From assembly GCF_900188315.1 (NCBI RefSeq), contig NZ_LT897781.1:62001-126000 (forward strand): a stretch of 64,000 nt of DNA. Reading direction: 5' to 3'. Source of the DNA: Marinobacter sp. es.042 (GTDB lineage: Bacteria; Pseudomonadota; Gammaproteobacteria; Pseudomonadales; Oleiphilaceae). Below the pieces are notes generated by a model. That model worked only from the letters and a program-made list of their open reading frames with translations, searched no databases and was not told where the DNA came from. Below, one piece after another: positions 16,849-26,857 of this stretch; positions within the stretch are counted from its first letter, which is position 1, and every line of letters starts with the position of its first letter. Made by a program: the position numbers and the translations under genes.

Positions 16849-18771
16849 TCAGTCGTCTTTCGCCCGCTGTTTGAAAATCGTACCCCCGCCTCCGGCATTC
16901 AGTTGCCGGATGGCGGTGGGTGCGCCCTCGTCGTTCAGTCGCACGTCTCCGATGCCCGCGCCGTTCCACAGCCGCTCGCCGGCCTCCCGGCCCTCGGGCA
17001 ACCTGGGTGAAATCCACATGCGACGTCTCTTGGTGAACCAGTTGAGGGGCGACCAGGGCGCGAACAGCCAGCGATTGAGTCGGTCGAGCCATTCCAGCAG
17101 GGCGTTGGGGAATTCATTCTTGATGCCGCTACTGGTGATCTGCCAGACGCGGGGGCCGTTCTGTTTGTGGCGCACCCTCACATCGTAGGCAAACGAATAG
17201 TGAACATCGCCTGAGAGAATCACGAAGTGTCTGGGCGTTCGGGGGTGGCCGAAAATATTCAGTAGCACACTGGCCGCGCCCCGATGCGCCATCCAGTTTT
17301 CAGCATCCACCAACAGCGGCTTGCCAAAGAAGGTAAACACCCGCTGGATCATCTCGATGAGCTTTACCCCGAACATCGGCGCCGGCGAAACCACCACGAC
17401 GGCATCCTCGCCCATGATTTCGTGTTGGAAATCGGTCAGTGATTCCCAGTCCATCAGTCCGGAGGGGTGACTGCGCCGGATTTCACTCCGCCAGCGATGG
17501 GTGCGGGTGTCCAGCACCACCAGTCTGGGTGATGTTGGCAGGCTGTAGTGCCAGTGTTGAAAGTGGAACAGCTGGTCGATCAGATCATCCTGAATGGCCG
17601 TATCCAGCTCGTGTTGCCCGTTGCTGGACTCGAAAAGCCTCTGACACTGTTCGATAAGCTGCCCGAAATTGCCAGGCTGGTTGCCCCAGCCCTGGCACAA
17701 AAGATAGCCCAGCAGGGCATTGCCAATAATGCGTCGGGAAAAGGGGTGTTCGTAAGCGGTGGTTTCCCAGAGCGCGGAGAGATTCCAGTCGTCCGTCACG
17801 TCATGATCGTCAAAGATCATATAGACGGGCACGTTGGCCATGGCCCGCGCTGCCTGCGGAAGGCTCTTGCGGAACTCGTTGATGGCGGCCTGTTCTTTCC
17901 GATAGCGCGCCAGCTCGTCCGGGTCATCGACCGGCTCAGCACTGGTCACACAAGCCCACGGTTCCGGGGACCAGACCAGCAGATACATGGCCATCACCTC
18001 GGCGAAGGAAATCAGGTGATTGCCGGCATTGGCGGTGGTGAACACCGGTTTGCGGACGCCACCGAAGAAGCGCTCGGTCAGGTCTTCATTGAATTCGGAT
18101 TCCGGCAGCAGTTCATCCCGGTGGTAATAGGCATTCGCCACCGAAGTCAGTTCCTTGCTGTGCGACAGCGAGGCGCCTTCCAGTACCTCCTGGTAAAGGC
18201 CCAATTGGTGAATGACACACTGGATGGCATGCAGCATAGGGCCGGCCACATCATCGGCGTAAACCTGGTCGCCGGTCATCAGGAGCAGAGACGGAACGTC
18301 CTCAAGCTTCTGTGCCATCTGCAGTTCTTCATCCACTCGAACCAGCCCGTCAGGAGAGGGGTGGTGGGGTCTTCGGCAGGAGCCGTGGAGTATTCGGTCC
18401 AGCCTGGATTTCAGGGTAAAGCCCGGCCTCTCCCGGCCCTCGGGGCAGAGATGTGGAGCCCACGTCCGGATCCATTGGCAAGCATCTGAGCCGTCGCTGG
18501 TGAGCCCCAGGTCGTATTCCAGCCGGGTGTCCTGTGGAAGAGCAGTTTCAGGCGTAATGGTCAGCAGGTTTAACCAGGCTCGGGTACCCATTCGCAGCCG
18601 GATCACCTCTGAATCGGCTAGCGGCCGGTTCAGAAGAGTCTCTGAGTCATGGAACACCAGAGCGGCAAACTCTGCCGGCTCACTGGTTACCAGCCACAGC
18701 ACCAGTGAGTCCGGTGCTGCATGTCGCAAGACCGGGCCGGCTAGGACCGGCCCCGGCGTTGTTTGTTTCAT
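16849..18771 (-). CDS. PhoD-like metallophosphatase / phosphodiesterase
   Basis: A 640-residue protein of the PhoD-like alkaline phosphatase group. Metal-site motifs are present in order: LLMTGDQVYADD (about 195), FDDHDVTDDWN (about 335) and LSGDVHYSFAYD (about 540). I see no signal peptide or Tat motif, so unlike secreted PhoD it is probably cytoplasmic. Start choice is uncertain: the ATG at 18771 (MKQTTPGPVL) is preferred over a TTG at 18792, and neither has a strong ribosome site. It begins 24 bp after the PepSY gene at 18795 on the same strand and may be co-transcribed with it. Natural substrate unknown. Confidence 0.8.
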   Translation of the reverse strand: MKQTTPGPVLAGPVLRHAAPDSLVLWLVTSEPAEFAALVFHDSETLLNRPLADSEVIRLRMGTRAWLNLLTITPETALPQDTRLEYDLGLTSDGSDACQWIRTWAPHLCPEGRERPGFTLKSRLDRILHGSCRRPHHPSPDGLVRVDEELQMAQKLEDVPSLLLMTGDQVYADDVAGPMLHAIQCVIHQLGLYQEVLEGASLSHSKELTSVANAYYHRDELLPESEFNEDLTERFFGGVRKPVFTTANAGNHLISFAEVMAMYLLVWSPEPWACVTSAEPVDDPDELARYRKEQAAINEFRKSLPQAARAMANVPVYMIFDDHDVTDDWNLSALWETTAYEHPFSRRIIGNALLGYLLCQGWGNQPGNFGQLIEQCQRLFESSNGQHELDTAIQDDLIDQLFHFQHWHYSLPTSPRLVVLDTRTHRWRSEIRRSHPSGLMDWESLTDFQHEIMGEDAVVVVSPAPMFGVKLIEMIQRVFTFFGKPLLVDAENWMAHRGAASVLLNIFGHPRTPRHFVILSGDVHYSFAYDVRVRHKQNGPRVWQITSSGIKNEFPNALLEWLDRLNRWLFAPWSPLNWFTKRRRMWISPRLPEGREAGERLWNGAGIGDVRLNDEGAPTAIRQLNAGGGGTIFKQRAKDD

Positions 18772-18794
18772 GGCTGTGTGCCCGTCAGTCAATT

Positions 18795-19259
18795 TTAGTC
18801 ATCCCGTTCAATCCTGACCGGCGTCAGGTCGCCGACGCGAAAATCAATTTCGAGTTCCTGGCCGGAAGGGTCATTACCTTCCACTTCAATATAGCCCCGG
18901 GAACTGACCTTGAGCTCCTCGAGCCTGTCCATTCCTTCTGCCTGTGCTGCCTTCAGGTAGTTGCGGACCTCTTCCGCAGTCAATCCGGAAGGCTCTCCGC
19001 CGTGCTTGCGACGCTGCTCTCGTTCTACAGAGCCATCGTCGTTCATGTCCAGCTCAACATACCAATCGTTTTCGACCCAACCTTCCAGTTCTATATCGTC
19101 GTAGCCTTCATACTCAAATTCGAGACTTCGGAACTGGGTGATGCCATAGTCGCTGCCCGCCTTAAGAATACGTTCAGCATCCTCAAAAGAGCCCATTGCC
19201 ATCGCTGCGGGAGCGGAAATCATGCCGCCGGCCAGCGCAAGCGCTATGATCGTCTTCAT
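18795..19259 (-). CDS. Periplasmic PepSY-like protein
   Basis: A 154-residue secreted protein. The signal peptide runs to about AMA (residue 21). The mature part holds two PepSY-like units: one near FRSLEFEYEGYDDIELEGWVE and one near LEELKVSSRGYIEVEG. PepSY domains are thought to bind or restrain other periplasmic proteins. The ribosome site is good (AAGGAG about 5 nt before the ATG). It is divergent from the PepSY-regulator-kinase operon, with 156 bp between them, which suggests it is a target or accessory of that system. Confidence 0.75.
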   Translation of the reverse strand: MKTIIALALAGGMISAPAAMAMGSFEDAERILKAGSDYGITQFRSLEFEYEGYDDIELEGWVENDWYVELDMNDDGSVEREQRRKHGGEPSGLTAEEVRNYLKAAQAEGMDRLEELKVSSRGYIEVEGNDPSGQELEIDFRVGDLTPVRIERDD

Positions 19260-19375
19260 AGTAATCTCCTTAGTGCCGTTGAAAGTTTTGAAAACAGGAT
19301 CGGAGACAGGAAGGGTTTTCCCGTCAACCTGAGTGCATCCTAGGCGGGATGTGCTTACCGCAGCGTGAGTGCTCC

Positions 19376-19392
19376 GTTCATGATTCGTTCAT
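19376..19392. promoter_or_regulatory. PhoP-box-like direct repeat
   Basis: GTTCAT-GATTC-GTTCAT: two identical hexamers with a 5-bp spacer, the geometry used by OmpR/PhoP-type regulators. It lies between the divergent PepSY genes, 23 bp before the operon that encodes such a regulator. Confidence 0.5.
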
Positions 19393-19415
19393 CCGGGCTT
19401 TGACAAAATGACGCC

Positions 19416-19787
19416 ATGAAAAATGCCACGAAAGCCGCAAATCACTACCTCCGTCTCTCGGTGCTCACGGTATTGCTGGTGCTGGTGATCGCCTCGGTAG
19501 CTGGCGTGCCCAAGGCTCTTGCCGATGACGATGAGGATTGGCACAGCCTGCACCGGGAGGTACAGGCGGGTAGAATCAAACCTCTTGGCGAGATTCTCGA
19601 GAGCCTTTCGAAGGACTGGATCGGTGACGTAATCGATGTGGACCTGGATCACGATGATGGCCGGCGGATATACGAGATCGAGCTTCTTGGGCCTCAGGGA
19701 CAGGTCGTGGAATTCGAAGTGGATGCCCAAACCGGTGAAATAATTGAAATGGAAGGTCGTAATATCCAGGGGATGAGGCGCCGATGA
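19416..19787 (+). CDS. PepSY-domain membrane/periplasmic protein
   Basis: A 123-residue protein with an N-terminal hydrophobic segment (residues 13-35, signal peptide or anchor) and one PepSY domain (RIKPLGEILESLSKD ... EFEVDAQTGEIIEMEG), a textbook match to the family. The ribosome site is weak. Its stop overlaps the response regulator start by 4 bp, so the two are coupled. Small PepSY proteins beside PhoPQ-like systems are common and may adjust the kinase from the periplasm; this role is inferred from position only. Confidence 0.82.
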   Translation: MKNATKAANHYLRLSVLTVLLVLVIASVAGVPKALADDDEDWHSLHREVQAGRIKPLGEILESLSKDWIGDVIDVDLDHDDGRRIYEIELLGPQGQVVEFEVDAQTGEIIEMEGRNIQGMRRR

Positions 19788-20455
19788 AAGTATTGCTGGT
19801 GGAAGATGATAGGGCTCTTGCCGAGGGCCTTGCCGCTGCGCTGAGCAATGCCGGGCTCCTGGTGGAAGTGGCAGAAGATGGTCGCAGTGCAGATTTTCTG
19901 GTGAGCACCGAACGCTACGACGTGGTGATTCTGGACCTCGGATTGCCTGATGGTAGCGGTGTGCAATGGCTTGCGGGTTGGCGGGAGCGAGGAATTGACC
20001 TGCCGGTCCTGATACTGACAGCCCGGGAGCGATGGTCCGACAAGGCCGCCGGTTTTTCTGCCGGGGCGGATGATTATGTCACCAAACCGTTCGAAACGGC
20101 GGAGGTCCTGTTCCGGCTTCGTGCGCTGATGCGCCGGGCCCATGGTCATGCCCATCCGATGATTACGGTCGGCGAAATTGCCCTGGATACCCACGCAGGA
20201 CAAGTCACGCGTGCCGGAATGCCGGTTGCCCTGACCGCCCAGGAGTTCAGGCTGCTGTCCCGCCTGATCCACGCCGCCCCGAGGGTAGTGAGCCGTACCG
20301 AACTGTCCGAACATGTGTATGACGGTGATCAGGAGCCGGATTCCAATGTGATTGATGTCCAGGTCAGCCGGTTGCGTCGGAAGCTTGGCGGAGAGTCGAT
20401 CGAGACCGTTCGTGGCCAGGGTTACCGGATGAATGGCGGGAAAGCTCCAGCATGA
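19784..20455 (+). CDS. OmpR/PhoP-family response regulator
   Basis: A 223-residue two-component regulator. The receiver domain has the acidic pair EDD (7-9), the phosphorylated Asp51 (VILDLGLPDGSG), Thr79 and Lys101. The C-terminal winged-helix DNA-binding domain ends with the usual ESIETVRGQGYRM. It overlaps the kinase gene by 4 bp (ATGA) and the preceding PepSY gene by 4 bp. The likely autoregulatory site is the direct repeat at 19376-19392. The stimulus is unknown; PhoP/PmrA-like systems respond to divalent cations or envelope stress. Confidence 0.93.
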   Translation: MKVLLVEDDRALAEGLAAALSNAGLLVEVAEDGRSADFLVSTERYDVVILDLGLPDGSGVQWLAGWRERGIDLPVLILTARERWSDKAAGFSAGADDYVTKPFETAEVLFRLRALMRRAHGHAHPMITVGEIALDTHAGQVTRAGMPVALTAQEFRLLSRLIHAAPRVVSRTELSEHVYDGDQEPDSNVIDVQVSRLRRKLGGESIETVRGQGYRMNGGKAPA

Positions 20456-21789
20456 TCTTGTCGGGCTTGAAACGCTGGGGCATTGCCACACGGATGATGG
20501 TGTCCGCCCTTGTGCTGATTCTGCTGGTTTTGCCTGTTGCTGGAGGGCTGCTGGCCTGGAATTTCCGCGAGGCCGTGAATACATCATTTAACAACCGGTT
20601 GGGTTCCCTGCTGAATGTGGTGATCGCCGGTGTCGCCTATGACCTTCCCAACGATGCATTGGTCCTGGAGCGCCAATTGGGCGACCCGCGGTTTGAGCGG
20701 GTTTTTTCAGGTTGGTACTGGCAGGCAACTGATGGTGCCGAACGCGTGATCACCTCACGATCCCTGTGGGATCAGCGGCTTCCAGTTGTAGAAGGTTCAC
20801 AGGTTGTCTATCGGCAGTCAGCAGGCCCCGGGGGACAAACGCTGAGAGTGGCGGCGCGCACGATCCAGATTCCGAACCTGCCGGACCCGTTGCATGTATC
20901 AGTGGCGGCCGACCTGACCGAAGTTCGAGCCGAGGTCGCTCGTTTCCACAGGTTGCTTGCTGTGTCTCTGGCAACGCTTGGGGTTCTCTTGTTGATCCTT
21001 ATCGGGCTCCAGATACGCTGGGGTCTTGATCCCATGAGACGCGTCGAAAAAAGCCTGAAGAGTGTCGAAGCCGGTCGACAGAATAGCCTCGCAACCGATC
21101 TTCCTGAGGAACTTGCCCGCCTTGCGCGGGCGATTAACCTGGTCCTCGAGCGGGACCAGACGCTGATTGAACGCGGCCGTTCCGCGGCCGGCAATCTCGC
21201 TCACGCGCTGAAAACGCCGCTGTCTGTGCTGAGCACGTTATCCGAGCAGTTACCCGCGTCTCAACAACAGGCTTTCCGTGCGGAATTGCAGCGCCTGAAT
21301 GCTGCTGTCAGGCATCATCTGGCCCGGGCGTCGGCGGCGGGTCCGGTCGGTTTGGGCCGGAAAACGGATCTGGCCGAGGCCCTGACTCCGGTCTTTGCCG
21401 CACTGGAGGGGCTCGCCTCGCGTAGGGGCGTTCAGTTTGAAAAGAATCTTGGACTGGCCGGGCCTGTCAGGTTCGAGCAGCAGGATATTCAGGAAATAGT
21501 CGGTAATTTGCTGGAAAATGCTGTCAACTGGGCAGAAAAACGAGTTGAATTGGTTCTTGAGCAATCGCCTGAGAGCCTCTCCATCGTTGTCGAAGATGAC
21601 GGACCGGGAATGTCCGAAACCCAGTGCGCCGAAGCTCTCAGCCGGGGTGCCCGCCTTGACGAAGAGCGCTCGGGATCGGGACTCGGACTTTCGATCGTGA
21701 ACGACCTTGTCAGAATCTATGGCGGGACCCTCACGCTGACACGTTCAGGCCTCGGGGGCCTGAGGGTCAGCGTTGAATTGCCGGCTTAA
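20452..21789 (+). CDS. PhoQ-type sensor histidine kinase
   Basis: A 445-residue membrane kinase. Two transmembrane segments (about 14-36 and 167-187) flank a periplasmic domain of about 130 residues. A HAMP-like region follows, then the phospho-acceptor His251 in NLAHALKTPLSVL, an H-box form seen in PhoQ relatives. The ATP domain has an N-box (ENAVNWAEKR), DDGPGM and GSGLGLSIV. Last gene of the PepSY-regulator-kinase operon, ending 3 bp before the convergent spoVR gene overlaps its stop. Confidence 0.93.
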   Translation: MILSGLKRWGIATRMMVSALVLILLVLPVAGGLLAWNFREAVNTSFNNRLGSLLNVVIAGVAYDLPNDALVLERQLGDPRFERVFSGWYWQATDGAERVITSRSLWDQRLPVVEGSQVVYRQSAGPGGQTLRVAARTIQIPNLPDPLHVSVAADLTEVRAEVARFHRLLAVSLATLGVLLLILIGLQIRWGLDPMRRVEKSLKSVEAGRQNSLATDLPEELARLARAINLVLERDQTLIERGRSAAGNLAHALKTPLSVLSTLSEQLPASQQQAFRAELQRLNAAVRHHLARASAAGPVGLGRKTDLAEALTPVFAALEGLASRRGVQFEKNLGLAGPVRFEQQDIQEIVGNLLENAVNWAEKRVELVLEQSPESLSIVVEDDGPGMSETQCAEALSRGARLDEERSGSGLGLSIVNDLVRIYGGTLTLTRSGLGGLRVSVELPA

Positions 21790-23345
21790 TCCTCCTCAAC
21801 TTCCCTGGGCGGGCAGTGGTGGTCTTCCACAACCGTGCCATCGTCCACGCTCTCGAGGTGCACATCAAAGCCCCATAGCCGGTGCACGTGCCGCAGGACT
21901 TCATCAGTTTCCTTGCCCAGGGGGACGCGGTCCACGGGAATATGGCGCAGGGTCAGTGAGCGATCGCCGCGCACATCCACATTCCATACCTGGATGTTGG
22001 GTTCGCGATAGCTGAGGTTGTACTGGCGCGCCAGTTTCTCTCGCAGGTCCCGGTAGCCGGGGTCATCGTGGATGGCGGTTACCCGGTACACGTCTTCCTG
22101 GTCATCATTCTGGATTGCGAAAAGTTTCAGATCCCGCATTACCTTGGGGGAGAGGAACTGCTGGATGAAACTCTCATCCTTGAAGTTCTTCATCGCAAAA
22201 TGCAGGGTCTCCAGCCAGTCGCTGCCAGCGATGTCCGGGAACCACTCACGGTCTTCGTCTGTCGGGTTTTCGCAAATCCTGCGCAGATCCGTAAAGATGG
22301 AGAATCCCAGGGTGTACGGGTTAATGCCCGAATACCACGGGCTGTTGAATGGCGGCTGGTACACCACCGCCGAGTGGCTCTGGAGAAACTCGAGCATGAA
22401 GCCGTCGGTCACCAGCCCCTTGTCGTACATGCGATGCAGCAGGGTGTAGTGCCAGAAGGTGGCCCAGCCTTCATTCATGACCTGGGTCTGGCGCTGGGGA
22501 TAGAAGTACTGCCCAAGCTTCCGCACGATGCGGATGATTTCCCGTTGCCAGGTTTCCAGCAGGGGCGCGTTCTTCTCGATGAAATAGAGAATGTTTTCCT
22601 GGGGCTCTTCTGGATAGCGTTTGCGACGCCTGACCGGGTCATCGTCTTCGTCAAGCTTCGGTATTGTCCGCCAGAGGTCGTTGATGCGCCTCTGCTGGTA
22701 TTCTTCCCGCTCTTTCTGGCGTCGCATTTCTTCCGACGCCGATATCGGCGCTGGCCGCTTGTAGCGGTCTACCCCATAGTTCATCAGGGCGTGGCAGGAA
22801 TCCAGGATCTCCTCGACGGCGTCCACGCCATAGCGCTCCTCGCACTCAGCCACGTAATGGCGGGCAAACACCAGGTAATCGATGATCGCGCTGGCGTCGG
22901 TCCAGGTGCGGAACAGGTAGTTACCCTTGAAGAAGGAGTTGTGGCCATAAGAGGCATGGGCAATAACCAACGCCTGCATCGGCAGGGTGTTTTCCTCCAT
23001 CAGGTAGGCAATGCAGGGATTGGAGTTGATCACGATCTCGTAGGCCAGGCCCATCTGGCCGCGCTGATAGCCCTTGGATGTGCTGAGAAACTGTTTGCCG
23101 AAGGACCAGTGATGGTAGCCAACGGGCATGCCCACGGAGCTGTAGGCGTCCATCATCTGTTCTGCGCTGATCACCTCGATCTGGTTCGGGTAGGTGTCCA
23201 GGCCGAACTCGGCCGCGCACTTGGCAATCTCGTCATCGTATTCCTGGATCAGCTCGAAGGTCCACTCAGAGCCCGTGGAGATCGGCTCCTGGGCCCTGGG
23301 CTGGTCGCTTTCGGGCGGATTGGGTCGGTCCATGAGGTTAGTCAT
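21786..23345 (-). CDS. spoVR: SpoVR-family protein (YcgB)
   Basis: A 519-residue soluble protein of the SpoVR/YcgB family, whose biochemical role is not established. It shows the family's WSFGK and [14 protein letters not shown] stretches and full length. It is the last gene of prkA-yeaH-spoVR; its ATG overlaps the yeaH stop (ATGA). In enterobacteria the three genes are stress and stationary-phase induced and linked to nitrogen stress. Convergent with the sensor kinase, sharing 4 bp. Confidence 0.93.
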   Translation of the reverse strand: MTNLMDRPNPPESDQPRAQEPISTGSEWTFELIQEYDDEIAKCAAEFGLDTYPNQIEVISAEQMMDAYSSVGMPVGYHHWSFGKQFLSTSKGYQRGQMGLAYEIVINSNPCIAYLMEENTLPMQALVIAHASYGHNSFFKGNYLFRTWTDASAIIDYLVFARHYVAECEERYGVDAVEEILDSCHALMNYGVDRYKRPAPISASEEMRRQKEREEYQQRRINDLWRTIPKLDEDDDPVRRRKRYPEEPQENILYFIEKNAPLLETWQREIIRIVRKLGQYFYPQRQTQVMNEGWATFWHYTLLHRMYDKGLVTDGFMLEFLQSHSAVVYQPPFNSPWYSGINPYTLGFSIFTDLRRICENPTDEDREWFPDIAGSDWLETLHFAMKNFKDESFIQQFLSPKVMRDLKLFAIQNDDQEDVYRVTAIHDDPGYRDLREKLARQYNLSYREPNIQVWNVDVRGDRSLTLRHIPVDRVPLGKETDEVLRHVHRLWGFDVHLESVDDGTVVEDHHCPPREVEED

Positions 23346-24637
23346 GCGGCTTTCCTCTCGAACAGCTGGCGGAATACCGGGTAAATTTCACCGGGGTCGG
23401 CGATCTGCTGCAGGGCAAAGCTCTGGGGGAATTGCTCCTGGATCTTCTCGTATTCATACCAGAGCATCTGATGGTCCTGCGGCGTGATTTCCACATAGGC
23501 AAAGTACTGAACCAGCGGCAGGATATTGTCGGCCAGGATCTTGCCGCACACCGGTGAGTCATCGTTCCAGTTATCACCGTCGGACGCCTGCGCAGCGTAG
23601 ATGTTCCATTCAGCCGGGGAATAACGGGATTCAATAATCTTGTGCATCAGCTTGAGGGCGCTGGAGACAATCGTGCCCCCGGTTTCCCGCGAATAGAAGA
23701 ACTCTTCCTCGTCCACTTCCTTGGCGCTGGTGTGGTGCCGGATGAAGACCACTTCGATCTTCTTGTAGTTCTTCTTGAGGAACAGGTACAGCAGGATGAA
23801 AAATCGCTTGGCGATGTCCTTGTGCATCTGGGTCATGGATCCGGATACATCCATCAGGCAAAACATCACGGCGCTGGTGGCCGGCTGCGGTTTTTTCAGG
23901 TGCTGGCGATAGCGCAAGTCGATTTCGTCAATGAAGGGAATGCGGCGAACGTTTGCTTTCAGTCGCGCGATTTCCTCCTCCAGAACCTGTATCTGGTCCT
24001 CGTGACTGAACGCCGCGTCCAGATCCTCTGGCGCCGATTTCAGGGCTTCCAGTTGTTTCTCCAGATCCCGGATCTTCTTCTTACGTGCGCCTCCCAGGCC
24101 CAGACGTCGGGCGTGGGCGCCTCGCAATGAGCGCACCACATCCAGCTTGGCCGGCACCCCATCGGTGCTGAAGCCAGAGCGGACATATTTGAAGGCCTCG
24201 GTATCCTTGAGTTTCTTACGGGCCAGATTGGGCAGTTCGAGATCGTCGAACAGAAAATCCAGGAATTCTTCCTGGGTTATCTGGAAAGCGAACTCATCCA
24301 TGCCTTCCCCGTCCGGGCTGGCCTGCCCCTGCCCGGAGCCCTGGCCCCCACCAGCATCGGGCTTGGGAATGGTGTCACCGGCCACAAACTCCTGATTGCC
24401 CGGATGCACCATCTCCCGCTTGCCGCCCTGGCCATGGTGAAAGATGGGTTCTTCAATGTCGCGAGACGGAATACTGACTTTCTCGCCCCGCTCTATATCG
24501 GTGATCGAGCGTTTCTGAACAGCATCCGACACCGCACGTTTGATGTGGTGTCGGTAACGGCGCAGGAACCGTTCACGGTTCACTGCGCTCTTGTTCTTAC
24601 CGTTCAGTCGCCGGTCGACTATGTGGGTCATTCCCAT
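23342..24637 (-). CDS. yeaH: DUF444 / YeaH protein with a VWA-like domain
   Basis: A 431-residue protein. The N-terminus is basic ([19 protein letters not shown]), typical of YeaH. A Gly/Gln-rich stretch lies near residues 90-110. The C-terminal half is a von Willebrand A-like domain with a metal-site motif in [12 protein letters not shown] coiled segment is likely around residues 180-230. It pairs with the PrkA kinase. It starts 33 bp after prkA and overlaps spoVR by 4 bp, so all three are one operon. Confidence 0.93.
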   Translation of the reverse strand: MGMTHIVDRRLNGKNKSAVNRERFLRRYRHHIKRAVSDAVQKRSITDIERGEKVSIPSRDIEEPIFHHGQGGKREMVHPGNQEFVAGDTIPKPDAGGGQGSGQGQASPDGEGMDEFAFQITQEEFLDFLFDDLELPNLARKKLKDTEAFKYVRSGFSTDGVPAKLDVVRSLRGAHARRLGLGGARKKKIRDLEKQLEALKSAPEDLDAAFSHEDQIQVLEEEIARLKANVRRIPFIDEIDLRYRQHLKKPQPATSAVMFCLMDVSGSMTQMHKDIAKRFFILLYLFLKKNYKKIEVVFIRHHTSAKEVDEEEFFYSRETGGTIVSSALKLMHKIIESRYSPAEWNIYAAQASDGDNWNDDSPVCGKILADNILPLVQYFAYVEITPQDHQMLWYEYEKIQEQFPQSFALQQIADPGEIYPVFRQLFERKAA

Positions 24638-24670
24638 GGCGTTACTCCAGCTCAGTGAATGGTCACTGAC

Positions 24671-26593
24671 TTAGTGAGACTTGCGAACCCGCAGGTACCA
24701 TTCAGCCAACAGCCGCACCTGCTTCTCCGTGTAGCCTCGGTCGACCATACGCTCGACGAACTGCTTGTGCTTGTTCTGATCTTCCTGACTCGCTTTCGGG
24801 TTGAAAGAAATCACTGGCAACAGATCCTCGGTGTTCGAGAACATCTTCTTCTCGATCACGGCGCGCAGTTTCTCGTAGCTGAGCCAGGACGGATTCTTGC
24901 CACCGTTGTTCGCCCGGGCCCGCAGGACGAAGTTGACCACTTCGTTGCGGAAATCCTTCGGGTTGGAAATGCCCGCCGGTTTCTCGATTTTTTCCAGCTC
25001 TTCGTTGATTGAGGAACGGTCGAGGATTTCGCCGGTATCCGGATCCCGGTATTCCTGATCCTGAATCCAGAAATCGGCATAGGTGACATAACGGTCGAAC
25101 AGGTTCTGGCCGTATTCACTGTAGCTCTCGAGGTATGCGGTCTGGATTTCCTTGCCGATAAACTGCACATAGTGCGGTGCCAGGAATTCCTTGATGAACC
25201 GGAGATACTTCTCATGAGTTTCAGCAGGGAACTGCTCCTGTTCGATCTGTTTTTCAAGAACGTAGAGCAGATGAACCGGGTTGGCGGCCACTTCGTTGGT
25301 GTCGAAGTTGAACACCTTGGACAGGATCTTGAAGGCGAAACGTGTGGAGAGCCCGTCCATACCTTCCATCACTCCGGCAGCGTCACGGTACTCCTGGATC
25401 GATTTGGCTTTCGGGTCGGTGTCCTTGATGTTCTGGCCGTCATAAACCCGCATTTTGGAGAAGATGCTGGAGTTTTCCGGCTCCTTGATGCGCGACAGCA
25501 CCGAGAACTGGGCCAGCATGTCCAGGGTGTCGGGCGCGCAGGGAGCCCCTTCCAGGGAGCTGTTGCTCAGCAGTTTCTTGTAGATCTCGATTTCTTCCGT
25601 CACCCGAACACAGTAGGGCACCTTGACGATATAGACCCGGTCAAGGAACGCCTCGTTGTGTTTGTTGTTGCGGAAGGTCTGCCACTCTGATTCGTTGGAA
25701 TGGGCCAGGATCACGCCATCAAAGGGCACCGAGCCCATGCCTTCGGTGGTGTTGTAGTTGCCTTCCTGGGTCGCTGTCAGCAACGGATGCAGGACCTTGA
25801 TGGGAGCCTTGAACATCTCCACGAACTCCATCAGGCCCTGGTTGGCTTTACACAGGCCACCGCTGAAGCTGTAGGCATCCGGATCATCCTGGGAGAAATC
25901 CTCCAGCATGCGGATGTTGACCTTGCCCACGAGGGCGGAAATGTCCTGGTTGTTGTCGTCCCCGGGTTCGGTCTTGGAGACAGCAACCTGATCGAGTACC
26001 GACGGATACATCTTCACAACGCGGAACTGGCTGATGTCGCCGCCGAATTCGTGCAGCCGTTTAACGGCCCAGGGCGACATGATGTTGTTCAGGTAGCGGG
26101 CGGGGATGCCGTATTCTTCTTCCAGAATTTGGGAGTCTTCGGCCGGATCGAACAGGCCAAGTGGAGATTCGTTCACTGGCGAGCCCTTGATGGCGTAGAA
26201 GGGCACTTTTTGCATCAGTGACTTGAGCTTTTCCGCGAGGGAGGATTTACCACCGCCCACGGGACCAAGCAGGTAAAGAATCTGTTTCTTTTCTTCCAGG
26301 CCCTGGGCGGCATGGCGGAAGAAGGAGACGATGTTTTCTACGGCGTCTTCCATGCCATAGAACTCGGAAAACTCGGGGTACCGCTTGATGACCTTGTTGG
26401 AAAATATCCTTGAAAGCCTCTGATCTTTTGAGGTGTCGACGAACTCTGGTTCGCCGATGGCAATTAACATTCTCTCAGCGGCCGTGGCGTAGGCCGTTGG
26501 GTCCTTTTTGCAGATCTCCAGGTATTCCTCAAGACTGTATTCTTCTTCCTGAGTACTCTCATACCGGTCTTTGAAGTGCTGCAGTATGCTCAT
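24671..26593 (-). CDS. prkA: PrkA-type AAA+ serine protein kinase (YeaG)
   Basis: A 640-residue protein with an N-terminal AAA+ domain (Walker A LLGPVGGGKSS, about 108-118) and a C-terminal region related to cAMP-dependent kinases. Some PrkA proteins have recently been described as having protease activity, so the kinase label is not final. Full length and well conserved. The ribosome site is GAGGG, 8 nt before the ATG. First gene of the prkA-yeaH-spoVR operon. Upstream is a 389-bp gap with two hairpins, and a GC-rich one lies about 65-80 bp before the start. Confidence 0.95.
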   Translation of the reverse strand: MSILQHFKDRYESTQEEEYSLEEYLEICKKDPTAYATAAERMLIAIGEPEFVDTSKDQRLSRIFSNKVIKRYPEFSEFYGMEDAVENIVSFFRHAAQGLEEKKQILYLLGPVGGGKSSLAEKLKSLMQKVPFYAIKGSPVNESPLGLFDPAEDSQILEEEYGIPARYLNNIMSPWAVKRLHEFGGDISQFRVVKMYPSVLDQVAVSKTEPGDDNNQDISALVGKVNIRMLEDFSQDDPDAYSFSGGLCKANQGLMEFVEMFKAPIKVLHPLLTATQEGNYNTTEGMGSVPFDGVILAHSNESEWQTFRNNKHNEAFLDRVYIVKVPYCVRVTEEIEIYKKLLSNSSLEGAPCAPDTLDMLAQFSVLSRIKEPENSSIFSKMRVYDGQNIKDTDPKAKSIQEYRDAAGVMEGMDGLSTRFAFKILSKVFNFDTNEVAANPVHLLYVLEKQIEQEQFPAETHEKYLRFIKEFLAPHYVQFIGKEIQTAYLESYSEYGQNLFDRYVTYADFWIQDQEYRDPDTGEILDRSSINEELEKIEKPAGISNPKDFRNEVVNFVLRARANNGGKNPSWLSYEKLRAVIEKKMFSNTEDLLPVISFNPKASQEDQNKHKQFVERMVDRGYTEKQVRLLAEWYLRVRKSH

Positions 26594-26657
26594 AGATCGC
26601 CCTCGCTCGCTGTATCTTCAGCTTTCAGTTCACGCAATTTCCCCGTTGCAGTCAGTT

Positions 26658-26680
26658 CCGCCCGTCCGGGCGGTTTATTT
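26658..26680 (+). terminator. GC-rich hairpin with T-rich tail in the prkA upstream region
   Basis: CCGCCC-GTCC-GGGCGG followed by TTTATTT looks like an intrinsic terminator for + strand transcription, yet no + strand gene precedes it. It may stop an antisense transcript leaving prkA, or act as a hairpin in the prkA leader. Confidence 0.4.
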
Positions 26681-26857
26681 AGTTATGGGTGGAAGGAATG
26701 GATACTTACAAGCCTGTGCACGCTCTTGTCGAGGTCGGCTTGCTTAATTTGAGCTTAGTTCACGGTTCGGGAGTTGGACAGTGTGTGAGTGGTTAAGGTT
26801 CATTAAATTATGTTAGGCGGGTGTGTTGGTTTTGTAGTCTTTTGGCGGAGGGGGGCT

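Noticed and set aside
22068..23384. A 438-codon + strand open frame over spoVR
   Set aside because: It is antisense to a full-length conserved gene; GC-rich codon use leaves the opposite frame open.
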